In this document: in pieces, positions 11,342 to 22,328 of the stretch
How positions within the stretch are numbered: position 1 is the stretch's first letter
How the letters are laid out: the number at the start of each line of letters is the position of its first letter
Assembly (NCBI GenBank): GCA_905178155.1
Contig: CAJINV010000013.1
Coordinates: 1,202,392-1,266,391 of the forward strand
Length of the DNA stretch: 64,000 nucleotides
Direction: 5' to 3'
From: Amoebophrya sp. A120
Taxonomy: Eukaryota > Sar > Dinophyceae > Syndiniales > Amoebophryaceae
The notes under the pieces: generated by a model
The model's database searches: none
Seen by the model: the letters and a program-made list of their open reading frames with translations, nothing else
Told to the model about the DNA's origin: nothing
Made by a program: the position numbers and the translations under genes

Positions 11342-14300
11342 TCAGTATCTCCTCGTGTTGATTCCAGCACCGCCCTTGTGATACTTTCCCCCGCCACCGC
11401 CGACACCGCCCGGTGGCGGCGGCTTTCCGCTCTGTTGATTATTATATCCACCTTTGTTGATGATCCCCTTTCCCCCCTTTCCCGCGTCTTGATCTTTGCT
11501 GTTCCAGCCCTTCGCCGCGCGCAGACGTAACTCCTTTTCGATGTGGCTCCGGATCAAGTGCGCCGGGTTGCCCACCGCGCCCCCGCACCGCCGCGGCACG
11601 TACCCCCGGTGATTATCCTCTGTAAAAACGTTCCCGCCCCATACTTGCAACGCAAGTCTGCATGTTGAAGATATTTCTCATGCGGAACCCCATGAGAAGC
11701 ATTTTCTAGTCGTGTTTCGGATTTTGTCATGCCTCAATCAGCATGATATCGTAGAGCTGTGACGCTGCTGAACTAGCTGAACAGGATTGCACTACGATGC
11801 CAAACTTGTCATGCGCACCAGCCAAAGCTTGTGGATTTGTCTAGCAGATCTCCCGTCTTGACTATGGGGTGCGGACGTTTTTACACAGGATAGTGATCCC
11901 TGTCCAGCCAACGAGCTATAGACACGTCCACCTCGTACAGCGGTGCCACCTCGTCCTCGTCGAGCATGTTCTTCTCCCGGAACGCTTCGATCACACGGAT
12001 TTTTTCCTCGTCCGCGCCGTCCGCCAGCCTACTGCTGGAGGAGCCTGGTTTTTGTTCAATTTTTTAGCACGTGATGTTTCCGACCTTGAATTATTTGCTG
12101 CACTGGCGAAAGATTTAAATTTACAGCACACGCATACAACATCAAAAGATGGCGCTGCAATACGAGCTGCACAGAGACAGACATACAGCATACTAGCCTG
12201 TGCCAAAGACCTTTACCCGCACTCATCCCCATCCCCAAGCCCTGCACAGTTCCACCGAGTGGAGCGACCCCCGGGAGTTGTGGGTTCAAAATGCCTCCTT
12301 TGTTCATACGAGCCGTTCGATTCGTCTCCTGGTCGAACGAACTTTTCTTCGGCCCTGCTGCACCTCCCCGCGCTTGACTTTCCTGTCGACGGTGCTGAAC
12401 GAATTGCAGCGGTTGTGAAGTCAGATTGCTCGCAAAAGTAGAACTCGACACCGCAGTCCCGCCTCCGGTGGTCGTGTTGAGCATATTACCTGTCGAGCCA
12501 GCCTGCGCACCCATTAGATTGTTCACATTCGGATTTAACGAACCTCCCAAAAGAGAAGAGGTTGGTGGATTCAGCGGTCTTTGTACGAACGAGGTTGCAC
12601 CAGACAGCACAGAGCTACTGCTGCTACTGCTCCCCGCCCCGGGCTGTTGCGCGCTTCCGGTTTGAGTCATCTTCTCGATTTCGGCCTGCGCGTAGAAGCT
12701 GTTACCCGTTCCCGGCCCAGAGGAAAGGTTATTCGCGACGGTCGGATTGAGCAGATTTGCAGTTGAAGCTCCTCCAAAGATGCTTTCATTCGTAAGCCCA
12801 GGTGGATTTGGAGGAGCGGCGTAGAAAAATTGCTGTTGCGGTATCGCCGTAGCTCCGGGTGCCGCGACGGGGGCGGATGCTTTGCTATGATATCCCGGCG
12901 GAGGCTCAAACTTTACCACGTAATCCATGCCGTACCGACGCTGACAAACGTCGCGGAGCGTAGTTTTGATCCAGCCCAGGGGATTCTGGATCCTTCCCTT
13001 GCCATTCCGGTCCGTGCCGAGCGGTACCCAGCGCTGTGTAGTTTGACGGGATTTTTCTTAGCTAGTCATCTCAAAGCCACAACACAAAAGCAGTCGCAGA
13101 GCAGGAGACTTTATTGCGACGCCTGCTTTTTCGCCGCACATGCTTCCGTCCAAACCCAACTCAAAAAAGATGCGAAAGCCAGCAGCTAAGGGCAGTCGCA
13201 CAACAGGGGACTTTGCGACGCCTTTTCTGCTTTTTCGCCGCACATGGTTCCGTCCAAACCCAATTCAAAAAGGATGCGAAGGCTAGCAGCTAAAGGCACT
13301 CGCGGAGCAGAAGACTTTGCGACGCCCTTTCTGCTTTTTCGCCGCCCATGGTTCCGTTCAAACCCAACTCAAAAAGGATGCGAAAGCTAGCAGCTAAAGG
13401 CACTCGCAGAGCAGAAGACTTTGCGACGCCCTTTCTGCTTTTTCGCCGCCCATGGTTCCGTCCAAACCCAACTCAAAAAGGATGCGAAAGCTAGCAGCTA
13501 AAGGCACTCGCAGAGCAGAAGACTTTGCGACGCCCTTTCTGCTTTTTCGCCGCCCATGGTTCCGTCCAAACCCAACTCAAAAAGGATGCGAAAGCTAGCA
13601 GCTAAAGGCACTCGCAGAACAGAAGACTTTGCGACGCCCTTTCTGCTTTTTCGCCGCCCATGGTTCCGTCCAAACCCAACTCAAAAAGGATGCGAAAGCT
13701 AGCAGCTAAAGGCACTCGCAGAGCAGAAGACTTTGCGACGCCCTTTCTGCTTTTTCGCCGCCCATGGTTCCGTCCAAACCCAACTCAAAAAGGATGCGAA
13801 AGCTAGCAGCTAAAGGCACTCGCAGAGCAGAAGACTTTGCGACGCCCTTTCTGCTTTTTCGCCGCCCATGGTTCCGTCCAAACCCAACTCAAAAAGGATG
13901 CGAAAGCTAGCAGCTAAAGGCACTCGCAGAACAGAAGACTTTGCGACGCCCTTTCTGCTTTTTCGCCGCCCATGGTTCCGTCCAAACCCAACTCAAAAAG
14001 GATGCGAAAGCTAGCAGCTAAAGGCACTCGCAGAGCAGAAGACTTTGCGACGCCCTTTCTGCTTTTTCGCCGCCCATGGTTCCGTCCAAACCCAACTCAA
14101 AAAGGATGCGAAAGCTAGCAGCTAAAGGCACTCGCAGAGCAGAAGACTTTGCGACGCCCTTTCTGCTTTTTCGCCGCCCATGGTTCCGTCCAAACCCAAC
14201 TCAAAAAGGATGCGAAAGCTAGCAGCTAAAGGCACTCGCAGAACAGAAGACTTTGCGACGCCCTTTCTGCTTTTTCGCCGCCCATGGTTCCGTCCAAACC

Positions 14301-17300
14301 CAACTCAAAAAGGATGCGAAAGCTAGCAGCTAAAGGCACTCGCAGAGCAGAAGACTTTGCGACGCCCTTTCTGCTTTTTCGCCGCCCATGGTTCCGTCCA
14401 AACCCAACTCAAAAAGGATGCGAAAGCTAGCAGCTAAAGGCACTCGCAGAACAGGAGACTTTGCGACACCTTTTCTGCTTTTTCGCCGCACATGGTTCCG
14501 TCCAAACCCAACTCAAAAAAGAAGGAGACGCTAAACTTCTACTTACTCGTCTTCTAGGCTGAAACTATCCAAACGTTAATATTACCTTCTCCCCATTTAT
14601 AAAGCGGTACTCGCGCCACACCATATCTTCGATGATTTCAGGTGTCTGCCCGCGAATCGGCAGCACCTCCTGCTCCGTCAGCTTGGACTCATCGCGCCAC
14701 TTCGTCAGCAGCTCCTGTGCCTGGATGTGCTTGTTCGGGTCTGCGACCTCGAGTGGGTGGTGCTGCAACATCATCACGGGAACGTGCTGCTGCGCAAGAA
14801 CACCAGTACCTCCTATTTGCCCCGGCGATATCAAGTTCGGGAAACACGCATGCGCGGCCAAGCTCGAGGCGAGCCTTACTTGCTCCGGTTCGGCGACCCA
14901 GGTCGTCGGTTTTTTCTGGTTGTACACCCAGTTTTTGATCCGCGCTTCCACGGTCTGTTTGTAATTCGTCAATTCCAGTCTTTCCATGTCTGTCGCCAGC
15001 AACTGGCGGCACTTCTGCAATTTTTCCGCCACGGGTCGCAACTGCTCCAGGGTGTCCAATGTTGCGTAGTGCGTCTCCCAATAGGCACCGAAGTCAATCG
15101 TGTGCTGGGTGCCAGTGGTGAAATCGTTCAGGTTAATATTTTCCTTAGAAGTACTATCATCGGCTGTTGTGCTGACCAACGGCTTCACGGTCGCCGCCTT
15201 CCGCTTGGTCGTGTCGGTAGTTCCCCCAATCTGGTGCAAGGCCTTGTTGGCTTCATTTTGCTTGCGGAGGTTCTCCTCCTCCTCCAACCGTTTCTGCTCT
15301 TCCTTTTGTTTCTGCAGCTCCAGCTCCTCTTTCAACTTGCGTTCTTGCTCCTCCTTCTCCCTTCGAATCGTGGCCGCGGCCTCGATTTCGAAATACGGCC
15401 CCGTGTCGGCCTTTACAAACTCCCGCAGGCCGAGCGGGATTTCGTCCAGAGTGATCACCGGCATCGTCGGCTGTGTCAGCTCCGCACAGGTAGTGCAAAT
15501 CCGTTTCACCTGTATAGAAAAACGGAGTTTTTCAGTCATCGAAGTCATCTTCATTCGGAATTGGGCTGCTGCATCACTAAGCAGAAAAATCCTGACGCAG
15601 TCTAATGCTTGTCCACAAATGTAGGTATCTTTCCGTTTCCAACGATTCATGCTACTACGCTTGTTATGACATCCACCTTGACAAAAGAATGAAGATCGAC
15701 GTGTTCTTCATACATAAGTAGTACCTTGGATTCATCTTCCCCTTCCACCCAATACTGGCAAAACTCCCACCAAGTCGGCCACTTGCAGCAGTATTGCTTG
15801 TTTTCCTGGCAATAGGGGCACCCGTAGTCGTTGAAGTAGGTCCCGGGTGGTTTGATGTTGGTGATGAAGGACGGCTGCGTCATGAACATCCAGCAGGTGC
15901 GCAGCATTGCGAAGAGTTTGTCTCGCTGCAACTCGTTGGCCTTCAGCTTCTCGGCTAACTCGGCTGCGTTCGAGATTTTCGCTCTCGCTTTTTTCTCCTC
16001 CTTTTCGAAGAAGTTCTCTACCCATTCCAAGTAGTCCACCATTTTCTGGTCTTCGTAGTGAAAATCGCCGCAGAGGTCCGGGTTCCGGCAGTAGAGCTGC
16101 TTCATGATAAATATCGACGGCCACTCCTTCAGCCGGTATTTCGGGTCCTCCTGCAGAAACTTAAACCACTTCCACGCCTTTTCGTTCTCCCGCATCCGAA
16201 ACACGAACCGCTCGAAGTCGCGCAGGAAGAGAATGTAGTCGGCGTAAACGCGGCTTTCGATGTGCCCCATGCAGCGCAGCTGCGACTGGGTGATGCAGTC
16301 GGGGTGCACCTCATGGGCCTCGAACAGGGACTGCCAGAGACAGTTTCTCAGCGGCTTCTGGAAAAACTTCCACGAGTCGTCCGGCCGCCACCGCTTTTCG
16401 CGCAAATACTCCGGCGTTGCCTTCGGATTGCTGAAGGGGTTCAGAATGCGAGGAACACTTGCGATGTTCGCAGCGTTGGTTTTTGTTGCTTTCTGAGTGC
16501 GGGGGCCGAGTTTCTTGCCCACAGCTGCACCATCTGCGGCGGATTTCATCTTGAGGCGCTTCTTCGGCCTCTTCTGGTGCGGATGAACACCAGCTTCGTC
16601 TGACTGCAGCCCGCGACGTTTCTGCGTGACACGCTTCACACCTTCCTCTACTTTCGCACTCTTGTCGAGAAGCGTTGCGTCAATGGCTAGCGGATTTTCT
16701 TCCCGCTTTTCTGCCTCGATTTTGGCTAGCTTTGCATTCACATGGGTCGCGAGTTTATCTTCCATTTTGCCGAACTGAAAGGGCAGCGGACGAGCTTTCG
16801 GCTTCTCCTTCATGCTCGGCATAGAAGTTATTTCACCCTTGCCCTTTCCTTTCGGCTTTGCCTTAGCCTTCGCACTCGCTTTTGCTTTTGCCTTGGCTTT
16901 CGCCTTTGGCGCAGCGCCGCCGTCATCTTCTTCTTCACACTCGTCCCCCAGAACTTCTTGGACTGGCCGCACAAGGCTCTCCTCAACAACATCTGAATTA
17001 TTTTCGCCACCGCTTACATCGCCGTCTGACTTGTTGTTCGCTTCACTAGCATCGATTTTGACTCTTTTTAATTCATTGTTGTTTTCATCTTGTCCCAGCA
17101 CATTTTTAGCCTCCTCTTCCTCGTCATTCCCTTCTACATCACTGCCAAGCTGCTTTTCCACTCTCTGAGCTTGTTCGTTCCCGGCCTCCGGACTCTGCTC
17201 TACTTCACGCCGACGCTTCAAACCGTCCAAGTTCTCACGGTTCTTGCGCAGGCCCAGAGTATCAAAAACGGATGTTGACTTTTCCTCTTGTAGGAGGTCG

Positions 17301-19160
17301 TCTGATGGCTCTTGTACTTCCTCCTGCTCCTCTTGCCTCGTCGCACCGTTTGGTTCTTCCGACCCTCCCACCTGCAGCGCAGTCTTATTTGTCTTGTCCG
17401 ACTCTTTTATTTCCTCTTGACCTCCATGATCTACTTCTCCGACTAATGCCTTGACTTCCTCGGACGCAGCCCCTTCTTCTTCTGCGTCTGACTTTTCGAT
17501 CTCGTCCTCTGAAGAGTCATCTTCTGGTGGCAACAGCGTTTCCTTTTTCGGAGGTTTCGATGGCTTTTTCGGGATCGGGGACTTCACCTTTCCTCCAAAG
17601 GTTGTGCCGTGCTTCCCCCGAACCCGGTCGCTCCTCGCCACCGCCAGCAGGCGCCGGCCCACATCCGGGTCGACCGGCGATTGCGGGGGCAGAAGGCGGT
17701 CGCGGTCCCCAGGATTCACGTCCTCGCTGTCGTCCTGCTCTAACAACTCAGGCGGCACCTCATCATCCCCAATGGTGAGCCCCTTAAGTCCTGCAAAGAA
17801 CCCGAGTGGGTCGAGTTATGGAGTGGAAAAAACTCGAATGTCATCTCGACCTATTGCCGACGCACAGACAGACAGGAGCTGCGATTTGCGGCTTCTGCTA
17901 CGTCTTGCTGCACATCTAATTACCATGTTGACGAATCAGACTTTCATATGCTCCTGCACGTCTTGCATACAATAACTGCGGAAATTATCATGATTCTGTA
18001 CACAAATAGTCCTTCTGCAACATGCCAACAAAACATGACGCTGTTCCGTCTGGCTCGGCAATAAATGAGACCAAGATAAGTAGCAGTTTGTTCTTTCCCC
18101 GGGATACCTCGGGATCGCCGGAGTAGTACATTCCCTGCGTGCACTTCAGATCTCTCTCGATAGCGAGCTGCATGTGCATGTTTAATTCCTCGTCATACTC
18201 GATTTTTTGGTCCAGGGCACCGCCAACTACATTGAGAGCGGGAATTTGCTCTGCCCCCTCTTCACCTTCTTCAGACGAACCATCAACAACATCATCGTTG
18301 TCCGAATCTTCATTCTCCTGCGCACGAGCGCTTTCATCATGTTCCTGTCCGTCCTCCCCTTCTACTTCAATGTCGCTGTCGTCCTGGATTTTTGCGGCAA
18401 GTACCTCGTCATCGTATTTCTCCTGCTCCAAAATAGCCCACTTCATGTCGCAGTCCTCTTTCCCGGCAATGGGGAGCTTTTGTTCCTGTTCCACTTTTCC
18501 TTTCTCAAGATGACGGTCTTCCCCCGCCAGCGCCTCTTCTTCGTTCTGACTCTTTTCGTCGAGGTCCTGATCGGAAATTTCCTCGTTGCTGTTATTTTGC
18601 CCTTCGCTTTTCGTTTTCTCGCCCTCAATAACGATATCATCTTCTTCAGAGAGAGCTTCTTCGTCGTTTTCGAAAAGCCCCGGCAAGAACGGCTCTCGCA
18701 TCCTCTCGCTGTCAAACACAAGGCTCTGCATCCTCTCGCTGCTACCCCATTCTGCAATAATTTCCGCATTCTCTTCATAGAATTTCATTATTTCGTAGTC
18801 GTCGTCGTCTCCTTGTAGTTCACTCTTGTCAGGAGCATTCTTTGCTTTCCCTTCACCTCGACCTCCATCGTCGTTTTCGCTGACAACATCGTCGTGTTCT
18901 ACTTCCGAACCTTCCGACATCGCATGATCTTCGGAAAAATTTCCAGCTTCGAGTTGTGCCGCAGCGTCACGATTCCGTGCTTCCTTGGACGGTTCATCAA
19001 AATGATCCTCGTTGTGGTCCTCTCGTGATTTTTCTTCTGACTGTTCCTCCTCAACGTGGTCGGCGCTGGGTTCCTTATCGATATCGCTATCGTTTTCCTC
19101 CTGTGAAACATCATCCTCGTTGTCGCTTTCATTCACCGCAACAGCTGCATCTGAATACAT
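11342..19160 (-). CDS. Large acidic/low-complexity protein with Cys-rich and coiled-coil segments
   Basis: Six exons: 19160-18108, 17782-15725, 15509-14586, 13033-12217, 12044-11893, 11608-11342; all phases agree and give about 1,756 aa. The N-terminal ~350 residues are strongly acidic (Asp/Glu/Ser repeats). Next come Lys/Ala repeats, a conserved-looking part with SQLRCMGHIESRVYADYILF and a Cys-dense stretch (CPYCQENKQYCC), a charged coiled coil (REKEEQERKLKEELELQKQK), then Asn/Gly/Ser-rich sequence and a Gly/Lys-rich end. The third intron (15510-15724) and the fifth (12045-12216) are clear GT-AG; intron four (13034-14585) is 1.55 kb and made mainly of a tandem array; the last intron is an introner. 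The first intron (17783-18107) is less certain. Family not recognised; the acidic N-terminus and basic tail suggest a nuclear or RNA-associated protein, as inference only. Confidence 0.78.
11614..11892. mobile_element. Introner element, family 2
   Basis: 279 bp, TATCCTCTGTAAAAACG to CGTTTTTACACAGGATA, GTGAT duplicated at 11609-11613 and 11893-11897. Excision joins ARWLDRDH to RGYVPRRCGG in frame in the host gene. Confidence 0.95.
13075..14540. repeat. Intronic 104-bp tandem array, about 14 copies
   Basis: Period 104 bp; each unit contains GATGCGAAAGCTAGCAGC, GACTTTGCGACGCC and CCATGGTTCCGTCCAAACC. The first two units and the last carry CACATG or diverged bases where the core units have CCCATG. 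Within the core, one site reads CAGAGCAG, CAGAGCAG, CAGAACAG in strict rotation, so the array has a three-unit (312-bp) higher-order repeat. It lies wholly inside intron 4 of the surrounding gene. Confidence 0.95.
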
Positions 19161-19220
19161 TGAAGGGCAACTTCCAATAAATCATGATGTAGGCTACAAG
19201 TGCTTCTACAAAATGTCACT

Positions 19221-20794
19221 CTAGTTTTTTCTCATTTCACCCTTAACTGCAAGTGGTCGGAACATCAAGCGCCGAAGAAAAGATGATGAAAATGGCAGGA
19301 CACAACATCAGACGACAAACGTTGGTCGAGGACATCAGGGACCATCAAAAGTAGTAAGCAAGTACCATGATCGGCTCCCTGGAGGTCGTGTTCCTGGGAC
19401 ACAGAACCTCCCTCCGCATCCACCTCCATCGGGTGGTCGGAACTAGGCTCCTCCTCCTGCCCGCCGATGGCCGGGGTTCTCCCTGCTTCCGCTATTGAGA
19501 GGAAAAATCTCCCCTCCCCATATTGCAAAGGTATGTCTCCGATAATTTCTCATGCTGATTTGTGACCACAAATCACGCCTGTCTTGCAAGACGGCAAATG
19601 GAAAGAATCCGCCGCCTTGTGAGGGCGGTTTGTAATGCTGTTTCACCAACATGGCAGATCTCTTCTATGCTAAGCGCCTACAACAAAACACCCCTACGCA
19701 GGCTGAGGCTTTGCCTGTAGTGCCTCACTGCAAAGCTGATTTGTCTTTGTGTACACAAATCCAGCAACAGAAGTTTCCGTTTCAATATGGGGAGGAGGGA
19801 TCTTTCACTTGGATATCCGCACGACCTTCTTCATCCACCCCAAAATCGGAAAAATAGGAGACTGCTGTTCGACCCTGAGCTTCCAGACTCACACTCACAT
19901 GGTGTGGACTTTGTTTCTGAGTGTGTCAGGATCGAAATCGACGAAGTCGAAAGGTTTGTGATGCAAAACATGTAGGGCACTGAAGGCCTGCCTTGGGGAC
20001 CAGGTAAATGAGACCGATTGTGAGCCTGCTTCGGGGTATACAATGTGCTGCCAGGGTAGCATAACAAGAGCAGTCTTCTTTGCCCAAACAGTATGACGGA
20101 TTGGATTTGGGTTCTCCCGAAATTTGTCATGCGCCACGTAGAAACTGAGGCTCCAACTGACATCGATTTTATGCGTCACAAATTTTTCGATTTTGTCAAT
20201 TTCGATTCTGACACTTCCATATTGTTCGCTGTATTCGTCGGAGTCTTCCACTCCTGAGTGGTGGGGCATCGCATCCTCACTTGACGAGGCCTCATCCACC
20301 GCGAGAAGCTTCTTTTTCTGATTCCTCGAAGATTTAGCCCCTTTGTTCGCTGCCGGAAGTTCTTTGTCTTGTTTATCCTTCTCTTTTTGTTTCTGCGTCT
20401 GCCCCCCGGCGGCCGAAGAGGCGGCTGCGGCAGGCGGCGCATTCTTACTGTTATTCGCACAAGAGGACGAGGAAGAGGACGAACCACCCGCAGCACTCCC
20501 AGCTTGTTTATTACCTTTTTCCTTTTCCACCTCTTCCTTCACAAGCGGGGCCAACCTCGTGTAGATCCGCTTTGCGTTTTTGTTCTGCGCCAAAAAGTCT
20601 TCCATCGCCTGGCTGTTCCCCTCCAAGTAATTGTGCACGTTCTCAAAGGAGTGGAGCAAGTCTTGCTCCTTCCAGTGGGCCAGTATCGTGCCGCGGAGCA
20701 CCTTCCTGGTGCCCTTCAAGACGGACTCCAGAAGGGCCCGACAGTCCGACTGCCGGTTTTCCCAGATCGTTCTCGCCTCCTCGGAAGTGGCCAT
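19221..20794 (-). CDS. Hypothetical protein, 271 aa, with two introners
   Basis: Exons 20794-20222, 19910-19816, 19487-19366 and 19246-19221. The ATG at 20794 starts MATSEEARTIWENRQSD; an upstream in-frame TTG is not needed. The N-terminal ~100 residues are predicted helical and look conserved (HSFENVHNYLEGNSQAMEDF). A Ser/Ala/Gln-rich linker with Lys-rich blocks follows, then an acidic Ser-rich segment and a short C-terminal part containing VSVSLEAQGRTAVSYFSDFG. The last intron (19247-19365) is GT-AG; the first two are introners whose removal keeps the frame. No family recognised. The Lys-rich stretches would fit a nuclear location. Confidence 0.72.
19493..19815. mobile_element. Introner element, family 4
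   Basis: 323 bp, TATTGAGAGGAAAAATC to CTTTCACTTGGATA, with inverted CCCTCCCCATATTG/CAATATGGGGAGG just inside. TCCGC duplicated at 19488-19492 and 19816-19820. Excision joins DFGVDEEGRA to EAGRTPAIGG in frame. Confidence 0.94.
19916..20221. mobile_element. Introner element, family 3
   Basis: 306 bp, starts TCTGAGTGTGTCAGGATCG, ends ATTCTGACACTTCCATA; TTGTT duplicated at 19911-19915 and 20222-20226. The left end lacks the usual TAT but aligns with the family copy at 63486. Excision joins DSDEYSEQ to SPHHVSVSL in frame. Confidence 0.9.
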
Positions 20795-22328
20795 TTCGCT
20801 ACTCCAGATTATTCTCAAATTGCGACCCGGAAAAGGATTGCAGTGTAAGCGAAGGGCCTTAATGTAGTTTCACAACTTTCTAAAAACACTTCAGACAGGG
20901 TAGGATGTCTGTTTCGCGTTTCGTTTCAAAACCCGTGGTCCGCCTCCGCTCCACTAGCAGGGGGACAAAAATAAAGTAGATCAAGGTGGTTGCTAGACAA
21001 CAGACGCATGCAAATCTAGAAGCCAAATAATCTTTTATTTGTTCTAAAATGATGTAAACAAATCTCCATCAAATTCAAAAACTTGAAAAGTATTTTTCTT
21101 GAGCTCTAGAATCATCAGAAGAAGGAAGTACACTAAAAGTTGTAAAAGTAAATGCGTATGGCCAAAAGATAATACGATTCAAATATGAGCTATCGCTATG
21201 TATTCCCAAAATCAAAAAAGGTGCAGTCCCTTCCGCAGATGGAGCTGGAGGACATCTAAACGTCATGATAATATACACAAATCTCTATCAAATTCAAAAA
21301 CTTGAAACGTATTTTTCTTGAGCTCTAGAATCGTCAGAAGAAGGAAGTACCTCCACCCGCATACTGCGAATCCAATTACAACAAACAAACAAACAATTCA
21401 AAAACTCTGCTCGGCGTTTTCTTTTTGCTGTAGACCATTCATCTTCATTCATCAACTTTTTCTGTTTCTCTACACTACTGGCAAAACGAGAGCAAAGCGA
21501 AAGGCACTTAGACTTACTTTCGACCGAAGCCGTAATAAAGACAAAGCTGTGGTAAGACCAAATTGAAGCAGATGCGACAAATACAGTCTCAGTGAGCTCT
21601 ATGCGTTTTTTTCGCTGCTGATTGTTCACGAGAAAACTTCTCGGTTTACATGTTTCATAAGCTTATTCTAACTCTTTCGCCGCCGCTACTTCTAGGGAAC
21701 AGCAGCGTTTGCAATGTTCTCGTTTCGGTCAAACCAAAACATCAAATGCGGACGAGTCATCAAACAAGGCGTGCGCTTTTCACCTGTAAGTATCTTCTTT
21801 TGTTCCGCAGAACCAGCCTCTGTTGAGCAGCTTCAGTTTGCAGTCGTTTTCGTACCGTTTTTTTACATGAAAGAGCATCATCAAGAACAAGGCAACTACA
21901 TCAACGGCTCTTTGTGTCTTGTTAAAACAGTGGAGCAACTACTGTGAAAGAACCAACAGCCGGTTCAAGAAGCGTGGCGCGGCGCGCATCATGGATCATC
22001 CTTTTCCCAGACTGTATCGTCATCGCTTGGAACTACAGAATTACTTCCGCTCCCTTGATTGCCGTAAGCGGGACAGCGAAGAAGGAACAAGAACAACATG
22101 ATCTTCCTTGTGCAGCAATAAAATGCACAAGACAACTCCCGCAAAAAATCGAAACTGCGGCAGAATCGCGAGTTTTTTTTTTCCTATTCAAGACATCAGA
22201 AACAAATGAAGCAGAGGCCACGGCAATACTCCGCCAGAATTCCAGATCTTGATCGTGGTGCTGAAGGTTGAAGAAGCAGAAGATCCTTATATCAAGAAGT
22301 GCTTTTAATACTATCTTCACTTCCATTA
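20795..22328. other. Intergenic region, 1.5 kb, with a spaced duplication
   Basis: AT-rich and without a convincing gene. It holds two 75-bp direct repeats 219 bp apart (listed separately). ORFs up to 111 codons (21629-21294 minus) have no recognisable motif; the two repeat copies give the same C-terminal reading SSDDSRAQEKY. Confidence 0.55.
21057..21350. repeat. Spaced direct repeat, two 75-bp copies
   Basis: Copies 21057-21131 and 21276-21350 share CAAATTCAAAAACTTGAAA, TATTTTTCTTGAGCTCTAGA and TCAGAAGAAGGAAGTAC, with about five differences. The GAAGGAAGTAC end resembles splice-donor sequence read on the other strand (GTACTTCC). Origin unknown; possibly a local duplication of a 3' gene end. 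Confidence 0.8.

Noticed and set aside
13075-14540. CRISPR array
   Set aside because: Units of 104 bp repeat head to tail with no unique spacers; the setting is a eukaryotic intron.
14727-15605. 292-codon plus-strand ORF and other long plus-strand ORFs (32509-33501, 36172-36828, 58987-59799)
   Set aside because: Each lies opposite a minus-strand exon with family motifs or a phase-consistent gene model; the plus readings are Leu/Arg- or Ser/Pro-rich without domains, as expected of antisense shadows in GC-rich coding DNA.
19916-20221. Treating the 271-aa gene's first intron as GT-AG (GTCAGA...CTCAG)
   Set aside because: That reading also keeps the frame, but the TTGTT target repeats and alignment with the family-3 copy at 63486 give a simpler junction consistent with the other introners.
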